Origin: Nocardia brasiliensis ATCC 700358
Lineage (GTDB): Bacteria; Actinomycetota; Actinomycetes; Mycobacteriales; Mycobacteriaceae
Direction: 5' to 3'
Length of the DNA: 64,000 nucleotides
Assembly: GCF_000250675.2 (NCBI RefSeq)
Contig: NC_018681.1
Span: 3,906,001 to 3,970,000 of the forward strand
A program made the position numbers and the translations under genes. This document shows, piece after piece, positions 35,551 through 44,411 of this stretch. A model generated the notes under the pieces. The model was not told the origin of the DNA. It did no database searches and worked only from the letters and a program-made list of their open reading frames with translations. Positions within the stretch are counted from its first letter, which is position 1, and the number at the start of each line of letters is the position of its first letter.

Positions 35551-36387
35551 ATGACGGTCGAGGCGGTGACCCATCCCGAGTCCGGAGCATTGTGGACGGG
35601 ATCGGGGCCGGCGCCCGCCGCCCGGCCACCGGTGTCCATGATCGAGCGAATGACGCTGATACTGGACGCTTTCGACGGCTCCACGCCGACCCTGACCCTG
35701 CTCGGCCTGTCCGAACGCACCGGTCTGCCGCGCTCCACCGTGCATCGCATCCTCGACCAGATGATCCGGCTGCGCTGGCTCGCGCACGCGCCGGGCGGCT
35801 ACCGGCTCGGCCTGCGCACGCTCGAACTCGGCGGACTTGCCGCCGACCACAACGAGATTCGAGACGTGGTCAGCCCGTTGCTGCACGATCTCTGTCAACG
35901 CACCGGCATGGTCGGGCATCTCGGTGTACTGGACGGACGCGAAGTGCTCTACCTGGACAAGGCGGGCGGCCGTTTCGCGGCGAACGTCCCGACCCGGCTC
36001 GGCGGCCGGATGCCCGCGCACAGCACCGCGCTCGGCAAGGCGCTGCTGGCCTCGCTGGAACCGAGCATCGTCGAGACCTCGTTCCGTGATCGACTACCTC
36101 AGCTGACCGCCCGAACCATCTGCGACAGAACCGATCTGCATCGCGAGCTCGGCAAGATCAGGCAGCGGCAGGGCGTGGCGGTCGACAACGAGGAGTCGGT
36201 CGCCGGCATCGCCTGTGTCGCCGTCCCGATCCGCGGTCGCGGCGCCGCCGTAGCCGCCCTTTCCCTCTCCGCCTACCTCGACGGCGAACGGAAGTCCCTC
36301 GACACCACCCGCCTCGCCCGTGTCCTCATCGAAGTAGCCCACGAAGCGGGTCGCTCCCTCTTCCCCCGCCACGCCCGCTGGCGCTGA
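35551..36387 (+). CDS. IclR-family transcriptional regulator
   Basis: This is a 278-residue IclR protein. The winged helix (about 28-90) includes LTLLGLSERTGLPRSTVHRI and the wing GGYRLGLRTLELG. The effector domain carries VLYLDKAGG, RMPAHSTALGKALLA, the typical AVDNEESVAGIACVAVPI and a C-terminal helix. GGAGGTGAG lies 2 nt before ATG 35551. It is divergent from the beta-lactamase-like operon. Its target may be that operon or distant catabolic genes. No palindrome was pinned down. Confidence 0.88.
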   Translation: MTVEAVTHPESGALWTGSGPAPAARPPVSMIERMTLILDAFDGSTPTLTLLGLSERTGLPRSTVHRILDQMIRLRWLAHAPGGYRLGLRTLELGGLAADHNEIRDVVSPLLHDLCQRTGMVGHLGVLDGREVLYLDKAGGRFAANVPTRLGGRMPAHSTALGKALLASLEPSIVETSFRDRLPQLTARTICDRTDLHRELGKIRQRQGVAVDNEESVAGIACVAVPIRGRGAAVAALSLSAYLDGERKSLDTTRLARVLIEVAHEAGRSLFPRHARWR

Positions 36388-36399
36388 GCACCCCGATAC

Positions 36400-36420
36400 C
36401 CCGCACCGGGATGGTGCGGG
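36400..36420. terminator. hairpin between convergent IclR and hemC genes
   Basis: CCCGCACC (36400-36407) pairs perfectly with GGTGCGGG (36413-36420) over a 5-nt loop in the 39-bp gap between facing stops. It could terminate both genes. Confidence 0.6.
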
Positions 36421-36426
36421 TGACGA

Positions 36427-37356
36427 TCAGTGCGGGATGGCGTCGATGATGGCTCGGGCGCCTTGGCGGAGCAGGTCGGCGCCGACGAAGAAGCCGAGGG
36501 CTTGCGGGTCTTCGGGGACGCCCCAGTGTTTGGAATCGAGCCACTGCGCGCCGTCTGCGCTGAAGACCTTGCCGTGCAAGGTGAGTCGGCCGGTGCGGTC
36601 GGTGGTGGCGTAGCCGGCGATGGGGGAGTTGCAGTGCCCCTGCAGGGCGTGCAGCATCGCGCGTTCGGCATCGGCCTGGCGGTGGGTGTCGGCGTGATCG
36701 AGCTGGGCGCCGAGATCGCGCAGTTGGCTGTCGCCGCTGCGGCATTCGAGCGCGATGATGCCCGCGCCGATGGGCGGGCACATGGTCTCGAGGTCGAGCG
36801 TCTCGGTGATCCGGTGCTGCTGGCCGACCCGATGCAGACCGGAGACGGCGGCGATCAGCACGTCGACGTGTCCCTCTTCGAGGCGCGCCAGCCGGGTATT
36901 GACGTTGCCGCGCAACGGCTGCACCGTCAGGTGCGGATAGTGCAGCAGCAGCTGCGCGGTCCGGCGCACCGAGCTGGTGCCGACCACGGTCCCGGCGGGC
37001 TGCTCGGCGAGCGGGGCGCCGTTGCCGGTGATCACGGCGTCGTGCACGTCGTCGCGCGCCAGGTACCCGGCGAAGGCCAGACCCTCGGGCACCGGGATAT
37101 CGCCGGGGATGTCCTTGAGGCAGTGCACCGCGAGGTCGGCGTCGTCCACGAGCAGCGCGTGGTCGATCTCCTTGACGAAGGCGCCCTTGCCGCCGAGCTT
37201 GGAGAGGTCACCCATCCAGCGGTCACCGGCGGTGGTGACCTTGACCAGCTCGCTCTGCACGCCGAGCCGCTCGAGCAACTCGGCGACGTGCTCGGCCTGG
37301 GCCAACGCCATGGGGCTGGATCGGGTGGCGATCCGAATAATGCGCGTACGCGACAT
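36427..37356 (-). CDS. hemC: hydroxymethylbilane synthase (porphobilinogen deaminase)
   Basis: This 309-residue enzyme polymerises four porphobilinogens into hydroxymethylbilane in tetrapyrrole synthesis. Conserved parts are IATRSSPMALAQAEHV, GGKGAFVKEID, VHCLKDIP (usually VHSLKDVP), SSVRR, PLRGNVNTRL and the cofactor-cysteine site GHCNSPIAGY (usually GGCxxP). These substitutions mark a divergent form. The gene stands alone, without hemA, hemD or hemB beside it, unlike typical actinobacterial hem operons. It may be a second copy. Catalytic Asp and dipyrromethane Cys are present, so activity is expected. Confidence 0.88.
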   Translation of the reverse strand: MSRTRIIRIATRSSPMALAQAEHVAELLERLGVQSELVKVTTAGDRWMGDLSKLGGKGAFVKEIDHALLVDDADLAVHCLKDIPGDIPVPEGLAFAGYLARDDVHDAVITGNGAPLAEQPAGTVVGTSSVRRTAQLLLHYPHLTVQPLRGNVNTRLARLEEGHVDVLIAAVSGLHRVGQQHRITETLDLETMCPPIGAGIIALECRSGDSQLRDLGAQLDHADTHRQADAERAMLHALQGHCNSPIAGYATTDRTGRLTLHGKVFSADGAQWLDSKHWGVPEDPQALGFFVGADLLRQGARAIIDAIPH

Positions 37357-37491
37357 GTTCGGCACCTTACTCCCGGCCGAAATCCGTTGATCGCCGAGCC
37401 TCGCCCGGCGTGACCTGCCACACGTCGGACCCGGCGGTCCCGGTGTGCTGATTATCCGCCCACACGGCGTTGGCAAGGCGACAATAAGGGC

Positions 37492-38631
37492 ATGTACAGC
37501 GACGAACATCAGGAGTTCCGGGCCATGGTCCGGCGCTATCTCGAGCAGAAGATCAACCCGCACGTCGACGAGTGGGAACAGACGGAGATGATGCCGCTGC
37601 ACGAGATCTTCGCCGATATGGCGAAGCTCGGCATCCTCGGTCTCGAATACGACCCGGCCTACGCGGGGCAGGGCGCCGACCATCTGTTCACCGTGGTGCT
37701 CTGCCAGGAACTGGGCCGGGTCACGCACGGATCGTTCCCGATGGCGCTGGGCGTGCACGTCGCGATGGCGACGCCCTCGCTGCACGCGCACGGCAGCGAG
37801 GAACTCAAACAGGAGTATCTGGCCCCGGCCATGCGCGGCGAGACCGTCTGCGGTGTCGCGGTGACCGAGCCGGAGGCCGGGTCCGATGTGGCGGGCATCA
37901 GAACCCACGCACGTCGCGACGGCGACGACTGGGTGATCAACGGCTCGAAGATGTTCATCACCAACGCGGTTCAGGCGGACTGGTTGTGCACGTTGGTCCG
38001 CACCTCCCCGGAGGGCGGCTATCGCGGTATGAGTCAGATCATCATTCCCACCGACGCACCGGGTTTCCGCGTCGACCGCAAGCTGGACAAACTGGGCATG
38101 CGCGCGTCCGACACCGGCCTGCTCACCTTCGAGGATGTGCGAGTTCCGGTGCGCAACACCATCGGTGAGATCGGCCGCGGCTTCCAGCAGCAGATGTCGC
38201 AGTTCGTGATGGAGCGTATGTTCGCCGCGTACAGTGCACCGATCAGCTGTGCCATGCAATTGGAGCTGACCCGTGACTACGCCAAGCAGCGCAAGGTTTT
38301 CGGGCAACCGCTGACCGCCAACCAGTATCTGCAGTACACCTACGCCGAGCTCGCGGCGCGGACGGACCTGCTGCGCGTCTACACCGAGACCACCGGCCGG
38401 TCCTATCAGGACGGCCAGGACGTCACCAGAATGGCGACCATCGCGAAACTGGAGGCGGGGCGGCTCTCCCGGCAGGTGGCGGACTGGTGCCTGCAGGTGC
38501 ACGGCGGCATGGGCTATATGACGGAGACCTGGACCTCGCGCGCCTTCCGCGACAGTAGGCTGCTGAGCATCGGCGGCGGTGCCGACGAGGTCATGTTGCG
38601 GGTGCTGTCCCTGATGGACGGCTTCGCGTAG
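37492..38631 (+). CDS. acyl-CoA dehydrogenase
   Basis: This is a 379-residue FAD enzyme that introduces an alpha,beta double bond into an acyl-CoA. Family landmarks are VCGVAVTEPEAGSDVAGI, WVINGSKMFITNA, RKVFGQPLTANQYLQY, the helix WCLQVHGGMGYMTE and the C-terminal SIGGGADEVMLRVL. In the last, Glu lies at the usual catalytic-base position. The end most resembles citronellyl/long-chain acyl-CoA dehydrogenases. It is divergent from hemC with a 135-bp gap, without ETF or other beta-oxidation genes next to it. Confidence 0.9.
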   Translation: MYSDEHQEFRAMVRRYLEQKINPHVDEWEQTEMMPLHEIFADMAKLGILGLEYDPAYAGQGADHLFTVVLCQELGRVTHGSFPMALGVHVAMATPSLHAHGSEELKQEYLAPAMRGETVCGVAVTEPEAGSDVAGIRTHARRDGDDWVINGSKMFITNAVQADWLCTLVRTSPEGGYRGMSQIIIPTDAPGFRVDRKLDKLGMRASDTGLLTFEDVRVPVRNTIGEIGRGFQQQMSQFVMERMFAAYSAPISCAMQLELTRDYAKQRKVFGQPLTANQYLQYTYAELAARTDLLRVYTETTGRSYQDGQDVTRMATIAKLEAGRLSRQVADWCLQVHGGMGYMTETWTSRAFRDSRLLSIGGGADEVMLRVLSLMDGFA

Positions 38632-38862
38632 CGCCGTATTGCGCTGGGGTGCGTGGCATTACGCAGGGGCACGCACACCGGATGATTTCCGGCAGGCTGC
38701 AGGAGTGTCCAGGAGGATGCTGGGGATTTGCCTCACGCTTGCTGAAGTGTGCGCCTTTCACTGTGTAGATTTTTCGTTCGCCGCGTGCGCGTGCCGTTCG
38801 GCTGCTTTCCTATGGACGTCAGGATGGAGAGTCCATGAGCAGGTGAACCGGAGTCGGGAGCG

Positions 38863-39789
38863 ATGCACCGGATACCGATCAACCAGCGACACGTCCGTTC
38901 GGGGTGGCTGTGGTCCGCGATCGGCCTGGCGGCCATTGCGGGCGTAGCGGTGTGGGTGACCCGGCCGGAGCCGGTGCACTGTGACGTACCGAACGCGATG
39001 GCCCAATCGGCGACACCGTCGAATCCGTTGACCGCCAACAGTATTTGGCCGTCCACCAGCCCGTTACCGGAACCGCAGCCCGTCGTGTCGGGCGAGGCGC
39101 GGTTCTATTCGTTCGGTCCGGGGGTCTCGTGCTCGTACCCCGACCTTCCATTGGACGGCTTCTTCGTGGGCATGTCGACATCGGAGTACGGCACCGCCGA
39201 TCCGTGCGGGGCCTACCTGGACGTCGAGGGCCCGCAGGGCAGCGTGCGGGTGCAGATCGTCGACCGTTGCCCGGGATGTGCTCCGGGACAACTGGATTTG
39301 AGCACGGCCGCGTTCGCCGAGATCGCCGACCTGTCCGACGGCGTCGCGAAGGTTCGTTACCACGTGGTGCGCAATCCGGAGCCGGTGGCGGAGCTGACCT
39401 ACGAGGTGAAACCCGATGCCACCGCCGCCTGGTTCGCCATTCTGTTCGGTGGTACCGGGAATCCGTTGCGCGAGGTCGCGATTCGGCCCGCGACGGGCGG
39501 GCCGTGGCAGCCCCTGACCCGCGGCATGGACAACTACTGGTCCATCTCCCGGGCGGGGACGGGTCCGTTCGCCGCGCGTCTCACCGATATCCACGGCAAC
39601 CAGGCCGAGATCACCGGCATCACGGTGGAACCGGGGGTGCGACCGACCGGTGCGCGGCTCTACTCCGAGACGCCGCCCGTGGTCGCGCCCGAGCCGACCG
39701 AGCCGCCGATTGTCTCACCGACCAGCCTGGCTGCCGCGCCGCTGCCGCCATCAGCGTCGAACGCGACCCCGGCGGGCTGTAAGCCGTGA
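38863..39789 (+). CDS. expansin-like protein (RlpA/DPBB plus CBM-like)
   Basis: This is a 308-residue exported or membrane-anchored protein. An N-terminal hydrophobic helix (WLWSAIGLAAIAGVAVWV) is followed by a Ser/Pro linker. Then comes a double-psi beta-barrel: GEARFYSFGPGVSCSYP, ADPCGAYLDVEGPQGS, and VQIVDRCPGCAPGQLDLS with the conserved Asp. The last 100 residues match the beta-sandwich of bacterial expansins and end in a Pro-rich tail. Expansins loosen polysaccharide networks without hydrolysis. Here plant cellulose or the bacterial wall are both possible targets. GGGAG lies 3 nt before ATG 38863. Confidence 0.82.
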   Translation: MHRIPINQRHVRSGWLWSAIGLAAIAGVAVWVTRPEPVHCDVPNAMAQSATPSNPLTANSIWPSTSPLPEPQPVVSGEARFYSFGPGVSCSYPDLPLDGFFVGMSTSEYGTADPCGAYLDVEGPQGSVRVQIVDRCPGCAPGQLDLSTAAFAEIADLSDGVAKVRYHVVRNPEPVAELTYEVKPDATAAWFAILFGGTGNPLREVAIRPATGGPWQPLTRGMDNYWSISRAGTGPFAARLTDIHGNQAEITGITVEPGVRPTGARLYSETPPVVAPEPTEPPIVSPTSLAAAPLPPSASNATPAGCKP

Positions 39790-39796
39790 CCATCGC

Positions 39797-40531
39797 TCAG
39801 TCGCGAATGCTCTTGCGCAACTGTCGGAATCGGTTGTCGGTGAAGATCGGACCGGTGTACAGGGGAGTGTCGTCGGCGCCGTAGACCCGGATGGTCAGGT
39901 GCCGGGTAGCCGCGTACTCCTCACCGCGCCGGTCACTGCGGAACAGCACGTCCAGAATCTCGTCGGACCGTGCTCCGGCCGCCCGCAGCCGGTTCATCGT
40001 GCGCAGGTACGGCAGTTCGAGATCGGTTGTGGCGGCGAAGGTATGGGCCACGAGATCCACCGGCACCGCGACGCCTTCGCCGTCGCGGACCTCGACCCGG
40101 GTGACGCCCGGCGCCACCGCCCCGCACAATCCGGCCAGCATCACCCAGCGGATGGCGAACGGGCGCTGCGTGAAATCCTCCCGGTGCCCGCCCGCGGTGG
40201 TGATGCTGAAGAGAGTGAGTCCGCCCTCCCGGAAGACGAAGTCGGCTTCATCACCCGAGTCGTGGTAGGCGAGCAACCTGCCCTCGGTCGTGCCCGGTGC
40301 GATCCGCGCGCCCGGGCGCCAGCCGGAATGCGAAACCTGCAGCACCGGTGCGCCGTTCAGCTCGGCCGCCCGGTAGGCATCGGCGAAGGCTTGCAGCGAC
40401 GCCAGCCACTGGCGCCGGTGTCGCTCGTCGTCGTCCGGCTCGAACTGGGGGAGGCGCTGTTGCTCTCTCCGGCCGATCGTTTTACTGGGCGCCGGCCCCC
40501 GCCGCCGGCCCCGATCGCACTTTCTCCACAT
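39797..40531 (-). CDS. protein of unknown function
   Basis: This is a 244-residue soluble protein. The N-terminal 40 residues are highly basic (WRKCDRGRRRGPAPSKTIGRR). The rest is mixed alpha/beta, with DEADFVFREGGLTLFSITTA and a terminal strand HLTIRVYGADDTPLYTGPIF. No family is recognised and no catalytic motif stands out. ATG 40531 has GAGG about 8 nt upstream. Its 3' end faces the expansin-like gene 7 bp away. Codon use is like the neighbours. Confidence 0.65.
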   Translation of the reverse strand: MWRKCDRGRRRGPAPSKTIGRREQQRLPQFEPDDDERHRRQWLASLQAFADAYRAAELNGAPVLQVSHSGWRPGARIAPGTTEGRLLAYHDSGDEADFVFREGGLTLFSITTAGGHREDFTQRPFAIRWVMLAGLCGAVAPGVTRVEVRDGEGVAVPVDLVAHTFAATTDLELPYLRTMNRLRAAGARSDEILDVLFRSDRRGEEYAATRHLTIRVYGADDTPLYTGPIFTDNRFRQLRKSIRD

Positions 40532-40678
40532 CTCCCTGGCCTCGTTCTGTTCGAACTGTCCTTCGCCGACGAGGCTCCTGCACCGGGAATCGCCGCCGAA
40601 GGCTGCCCGAGCCTACGGGTGCCGCGCGGGGCGGACAACCACCGTGACCTGCGAGATGATCTGCCGATTATGCGCCGA

Positions 40679-42370
40679 TCACCGCAGTGTCGCGGCCAGC
40701 GCCAAACCTGCGGCCCGCCCGGAGAAGATGCAGCCGCCGAGGAAGGTGCCCTCCAGCGCGTTGTACCCGTGCACGCCCCCGCCGCCGAAACCGGCCACCT
40801 CGCCCGCGGCGTAGAGGCCGGGAAAAGCGCTGCCGTCCTGCCGGATCACCTGTGAGTCGAGGTTGGTCTGCAAGCCGCCCAGCGTCTTTCGCGTGAGGAT
40901 ATTCAACCGCACCGCGATGAGCGGGCCCGCGGCGGGGTCGAGGATCCGGTGCGGCTTGGCGACGCGTCCCGCCTTGTCGCCGAAGTACTGGCGCGCGTTG
41001 GTGATCGCCATCAGCTGGCTGTCCTTGGAGTACTTGTTGGTGACGTCGCGGTCCCGCGCGACGATCTGCCGCTCCAGCGTGTCGTGATCCAACTGTGGCC
41101 CGCGGGTGATCTTGTTCATCCCGGCGACCAGCTCCCGCAGCGTGTCCGCGACCACGAAGTCGACGCCGTGCTGCTTGAACGCCTCGACCGGACCCGGTGC
41201 GCCCTTGGCGATGCGGCTCTTGAGGGTGAGTTTGAGGTCCTTGCCGGTGATGTCGGGGTTCTGCTCGGAACCCGACAGCGCGAACTCCTTCTCGATGATC
41301 GACTGGGTCAGTACGAACCAGGAGTAGTCGTAGCCGGTGGACAGGATTTCCTTCATTGTCGCGTTGGTATCGAATCCCGGGAAACACGGTGCGGGCAAAC
41401 GCCTTCCGTTCGCGTCGAACCACATCGAGGACGGGCCGGGAATGATCCGGATGGCATGATCGGGCCAGATCGGATCCCAGTTGACGATGCCTTCGGTGTA
41501 GTGCCACATGCGATCCCGGTTGACGATCGCGCCGCCGGCCGCCTCGGTGATGCCGAGCATCCGTCCGTCCACGTGCGCGGGCACGCCGGAGATCATGGTC
41601 TCCGGGCATTTGCCGAGCCGCTCGACCGGCCAGTTGCGCCGGATCAACTCGTGATTGTGCCCGATGCCGCCGGACGTGACGATCACCGCCTGCGCACGGA
41701 ACTCGAACTCGCGCACTACGTTTCGAGAGGACGCCTGGCCACGCGCCAGGTCGCTCGGCGCCAGCACCCCGCCGCGGACGCCGACGACCGCGCCGTCCTC
41801 GACGATCAATTCGTCGACGCGGTGGCGGAAGCCGAAGCCGACCAGCCCGCGCCGTTCTGCTTCGAGCACGGGTTCGGCGAACACTCGTACCACCTCCGGC
41901 CCAGTACCCCAGGTGAGATGGAACCGCGGTACCGAATTGCCGTGCCCGTCGGCGAAACCGCCGCCGCGCTCGGCCCAGCCGATCACGGGGGTGATCCGCA
42001 GACCGAGTTCGTGGAGGTAGTCCCGTTTTTCGGTGGCGGCGAAGCGAACGTAGGCCTGGGCCCACTGCCGTGCCCACAGGTCCTCGTCGTCGCGATCGAA
42101 ACCGGCCGAGCCGAGCCAATCCTGCAGCGCCAGTTCGTAGGAGTCCTTGATCCCCAGCCGGCGCTGCTCGGGGGTGTCCACCATGAACAGCCCGCCGAGT
42201 GACCAGAACGCCTGCCCACCGAGATTGTTGCGGTTCTCCTGATCGAGCACGAGCACCTTGCGGCCGGCCTTGGCCAGCTCGTGCGTCGCGACGAGGCCGG
42301 CCAGTCCGGCGCCGACCACGATGACGTCGGCCTGCTGTGCGAATTCGGTGGTGCTGTCGGTCATCTTCAT
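40679..42370 (-). CDS. FAD-binding dehydrogenase (KsdD-like/Rv0785 type)
   Basis: This is a 563-residue flavoprotein of the FAD-binding-2/ketosteroid-dehydrogenase superfamily. The dinucleotide motif is VIVVGAGLAGLVATHELAKAG near residues 16-36 (read in parts), followed by LDQENRNNLGGQAFWSLGG. The C terminus holds LYAAGEVAGFGGGGVHGYNA. Residues specific to 3-ketosteroid delta1-dehydrogenase could not be confirmed, so the substrate is open. ATG 42370 overlaps the TetR stop (ATGA). ATG 42364 would have GAAGG at good spacing. It is co-transcribed with the TetR regulator. Confidence 0.86.
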   Translation of the reverse strand: MKMTDSTTEFAQQADVIVVGAGLAGLVATHELAKAGRKVLVLDQENRNNLGGQAFWSLGGLFMVDTPEQRRLGIKDSYELALQDWLGSAGFDRDDEDLWARQWAQAYVRFAATEKRDYLHELGLRITPVIGWAERGGGFADGHGNSVPRFHLTWGTGPEVVRVFAEPVLEAERRGLVGFGFRHRVDELIVEDGAVVGVRGGVLAPSDLARGQASSRNVVREFEFRAQAVIVTSGGIGHNHELIRRNWPVERLGKCPETMISGVPAHVDGRMLGITEAAGGAIVNRDRMWHYTEGIVNWDPIWPDHAIRIIPGPSSMWFDANGRRLPAPCFPGFDTNATMKEILSTGYDYSWFVLTQSIIEKEFALSGSEQNPDITGKDLKLTLKSRIAKGAPGPVEAFKQHGVDFVVADTLRELVAGMNKITRGPQLDHDTLERQIVARDRDVTNKYSKDSQLMAITNARQYFGDKAGRVAKPHRILDPAAGPLIAVRLNILTRKTLGGLQTNLDSQVIRQDGSAFPGLYAAGEVAGFGGGGVHGYNALEGTFLGGCIFSGRAAGLALAATLR

Positions 42371-43008
42371 CCTTCGGATTCGGTGCTGTAGGCCAGCACG
42401 ACGTGGTACATGAGTTCGGTGCGGCGCTTGCGCACGGCCCGACTGCGCGGTTCCATCAGGACCTGCACGCTGGTGCCGTCGTGCACCGCGACGAGGGCCT
42501 GGCCGAGCGCCGCGGGATCGGGGACCGCGCGGCCGATCCGGGCCAGCCCCGCGACTACGGCCGGCATCAGGGCGGCGCTGATCGCCTCTTCGCGCGCGGC
42601 CATCACCCGGCGCAGTTCGGGGTTGCGCAGCGCGTGGGCGGTGAACTCCGCGGTGATCCGATACCAGCCCTCATCGATGGGCACCGCGCGTGCCATCCGT
42701 TCGATCGCGGTGCGCAGGTCGTCGTCACCGCCGATGAGCATGTCGTCGAGGACGCGCTTGATATCGGCGAGCATGGCGGCCGACCGCTGTTCCCACATCG
42801 CCAGGAACAGCTCGTCGAGCGAGACGAAATTGGAGTAGAAGGCGCCGCGGGTGAAGCCGGCGCGTTCACAGACCCGTTCCACGGTGGCTTTGCCGAAGCC
42901 CTCCTCGCTGAAGGCCTCGTAGGCGGCGGTCAGCAGCCGATCGCGGGTTTCGGCGCGGCGGCGGGTGACCCGGTTCGTCGCGGTTCCCGGTGGGGTGGAC
43001 GACGCCAT
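42367..43008 (-). CDS. TetR-family transcriptional regulator
   Basis: This is a 213-residue TetR protein. The HTH (about 18-65) reads RDRLLTAAYEAFSEEGFGK, ATVERVCERAGFTRGAFYSN and FVSLDELFLAMWE. The C-terminal helices are divergent. ATG 43008 follows GAGGAGGTGCC. It heads the operon with the FAD dehydrogenase and is divergent from the zinc ADH. A strong palindrome lies 50-82 bp upstream of its start. Confidence 0.88.
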   Translation of the reverse strand: MASSTPPGTATNRVTRRRAETRDRLLTAAYEAFSEEGFGKATVERVCERAGFTRGAFYSNFVSLDELFLAMWEQRSAAMLADIKRVLDDMLIGGDDDLRTAIERMARAVPIDEGWYRITAEFTAHALRNPELRRVMAAREEAISAALMPAVVAGLARIGRAVPDPAALGQALVAVHDGTSVQVLMEPRSRAVRKRRTELMYHVVLAYSTESEG

Positions 43009-43057
43009 GGGCACCTCCTCGGGCGGGACCGGCCGCGGGTGGCGGGCCGGTCGATTC

Positions 43058-43090
43058 GATACAAGAATGTATTCAATACATAAATGTATC
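43058..43090. promoter_or_regulatory. nested palindrome, probable TetR operator
   Basis: ATGTATTCAATACAT (43067-43081) is a perfect 15-bp palindrome centred on C43074. An outer pair GATACA (43058-43063) and TGTATC (43085-43090) shares the same centre, giving a 33-bp two-layer site. The AT-rich sequence stands out between the TetR and ADH genes and is probably bound by the TetR protein. Confidence 0.72.
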
Positions 43091-43195
43091 AGAACCGGTG
43101 CGACGACAGGGGGAAATCGGTTGAGTAGGGTCGCACGCAGCATCGAATTGTCAGTGCGGCTCGGCCGGGTGTCCTGGGGACAAGGAGAGTTGAGC

Positions 43196-44248
43196 ATGAA
43201 CGAGGTTGCGCGGTCGGGATCGATGACCGGATGGCGAGTCCGTCGCCCGGCGCCGATCGATACGGGGCCGCTGGAACGGGTGCGCGAGCCCGTGCCGGAG
43301 CCCGCCGCCGACGAACTGCTCGTGCGGGTGCTGGCCTGTGGTGTCTGCCGGACTGACCTGCATGTCGCCGAGGGGGATCTGCCCGTGCATCGCGCCGGGG
43401 TGGTTCCCGGGCACGAGGTGGTCGGGGAGGTGGTCGCGGTCGGCTCGGCGGTCGGCGCGAGTGCCGAGGAGCGTCCCGCGGACGGTTTCGCCGTGGGCGA
43501 CCGGGTCGGCATCGCCTGGTTGCGGCACACCTGCGGCGCCTGCAAGTACTGCCTGCGCGGACTCGAGAACCTTTGTCCCCGTTCGATGTACACGGGCTGG
43601 GACGCGGACGGCGGCTATGCCGAATATGCCACTGTGCCAGCCGATTACGCGCTGCGCCTGCCGGAGAACTACACCGACGAAGAGACGGCGCCGCTGCTCT
43701 GTGCGGGCATCATCGGCTATCGATCACTGCAGCGCGCGCAGCTGCCGCCCGGTGGTCACCTCGGGATCTACGGTTTCGGCGGCAGCGCGCACATCGCCGC
43801 GCAGGTCGCGCTCGCGCGCGGCGCCGAGGTGCATGTGATGACCCGGGATCCGGCCGCGCAGGAGCTGGCGCGCGCCCTCGGTGCCGCGTCGGCGCAGGGC
43901 GCGGCGGATCCGCCTCCGGTGCAACTCGATTCGGCGATCTTGTTCGCGCCGGTGGGCACGCTGGTGCCGCCGGCGCTGGCCGCGCTCGACCGCGGCGGCG
44001 TTCTGGCCGTCGCGGGTATTCATCTGAGCGACATCCCGGTGCTGAATTATCAGCGGCATCTGTTCCAGGAGCGGGAAATTCGCTCGGTCACCGCGAACAC
44101 CCGGGCCGACGCGCGTGAATTTCTCGCGCTCGCAGGCGAACACCGCATAGAAGTGACCACCCGTGGGTACTCCCTCGGCAGGGCAGATCAGGCCCTGGCC
44201 GATCTCGCCCACGGACGTTTCACTGGCGCAGCGGTTCTCGTTCCGTAG
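43196..44248 (+). CDS. zinc-dependent alcohol dehydrogenase (AdhA-like)
   Basis: This is a 350-residue MDR-family enzyme. The catalytic zinc site starts CGVCRTDLHVAEGD and continues with GHEVVGEVVAVG. The structural zinc loop CGACKYCLRGLENLC has four cysteines. The NAD-binding part is GIYGFGGSAHIAAQVA. It resembles class-I-like AdhA of mycobacteria, which oxidises primary alcohols. AAGGAG lies 8 nt before ATG 43196. It is probably controlled with the TetR/FAD-dehydrogenase operon through the shared palindrome. Confidence 0.9.
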   Translation: MNEVARSGSMTGWRVRRPAPIDTGPLERVREPVPEPAADELLVRVLACGVCRTDLHVAEGDLPVHRAGVVPGHEVVGEVVAVGSAVGASAEERPADGFAVGDRVGIAWLRHTCGACKYCLRGLENLCPRSMYTGWDADGGYAEYATVPADYALRLPENYTDEETAPLLCAGIIGYRSLQRAQLPPGGHLGIYGFGGSAHIAAQVALARGAEVHVMTRDPAAQELARALGAASAQGAADPPPVQLDSAILFAPVGTLVPPALAALDRGGVLAVAGIHLSDIPVLNYQRHLFQEREIRSVTANTRADAREFLALAGEHRIEVTTRGYSLGRADQALADLAHGRFTGAAVLVP

Positions 44249-44344
44249 AAAAGATTAGCCAGGACACGATTCGGCGTTGAGTCCGCATCGTTCGGGTCGA
44301 CTTCCTTGACGACCTACTCAGCCGTTCTTACCTTCGCAGATATA

Positions 44345-44381
44345 GCCGAGTGGCACTTGTCGCTGACAAGTGTCACTCGGC
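44345..44381 (+). terminator. 17-bp hairpin between ADH and cutinase
   Basis: GCCGAGTGGCACTTGTC and GACAAGTGTCACTCGGC pair over 17 bp with one G-T pair and a GCT loop, followed by TTCTC. It lies 96 bp after the ADH stop and about 30 bp before the cutinase start. It may terminate the ADH transcript or fold in the cutinase leader. Confidence 0.6.
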
Positions 44382-44411
44382 TTCTCACAACGGCGTGAGT
44401 GGGTGATCACG

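Noticed and set aside
36427..38631. hemC and acyl-CoA dehydrogenase as one operon
   Set aside because: They are divergent and share no pathway.
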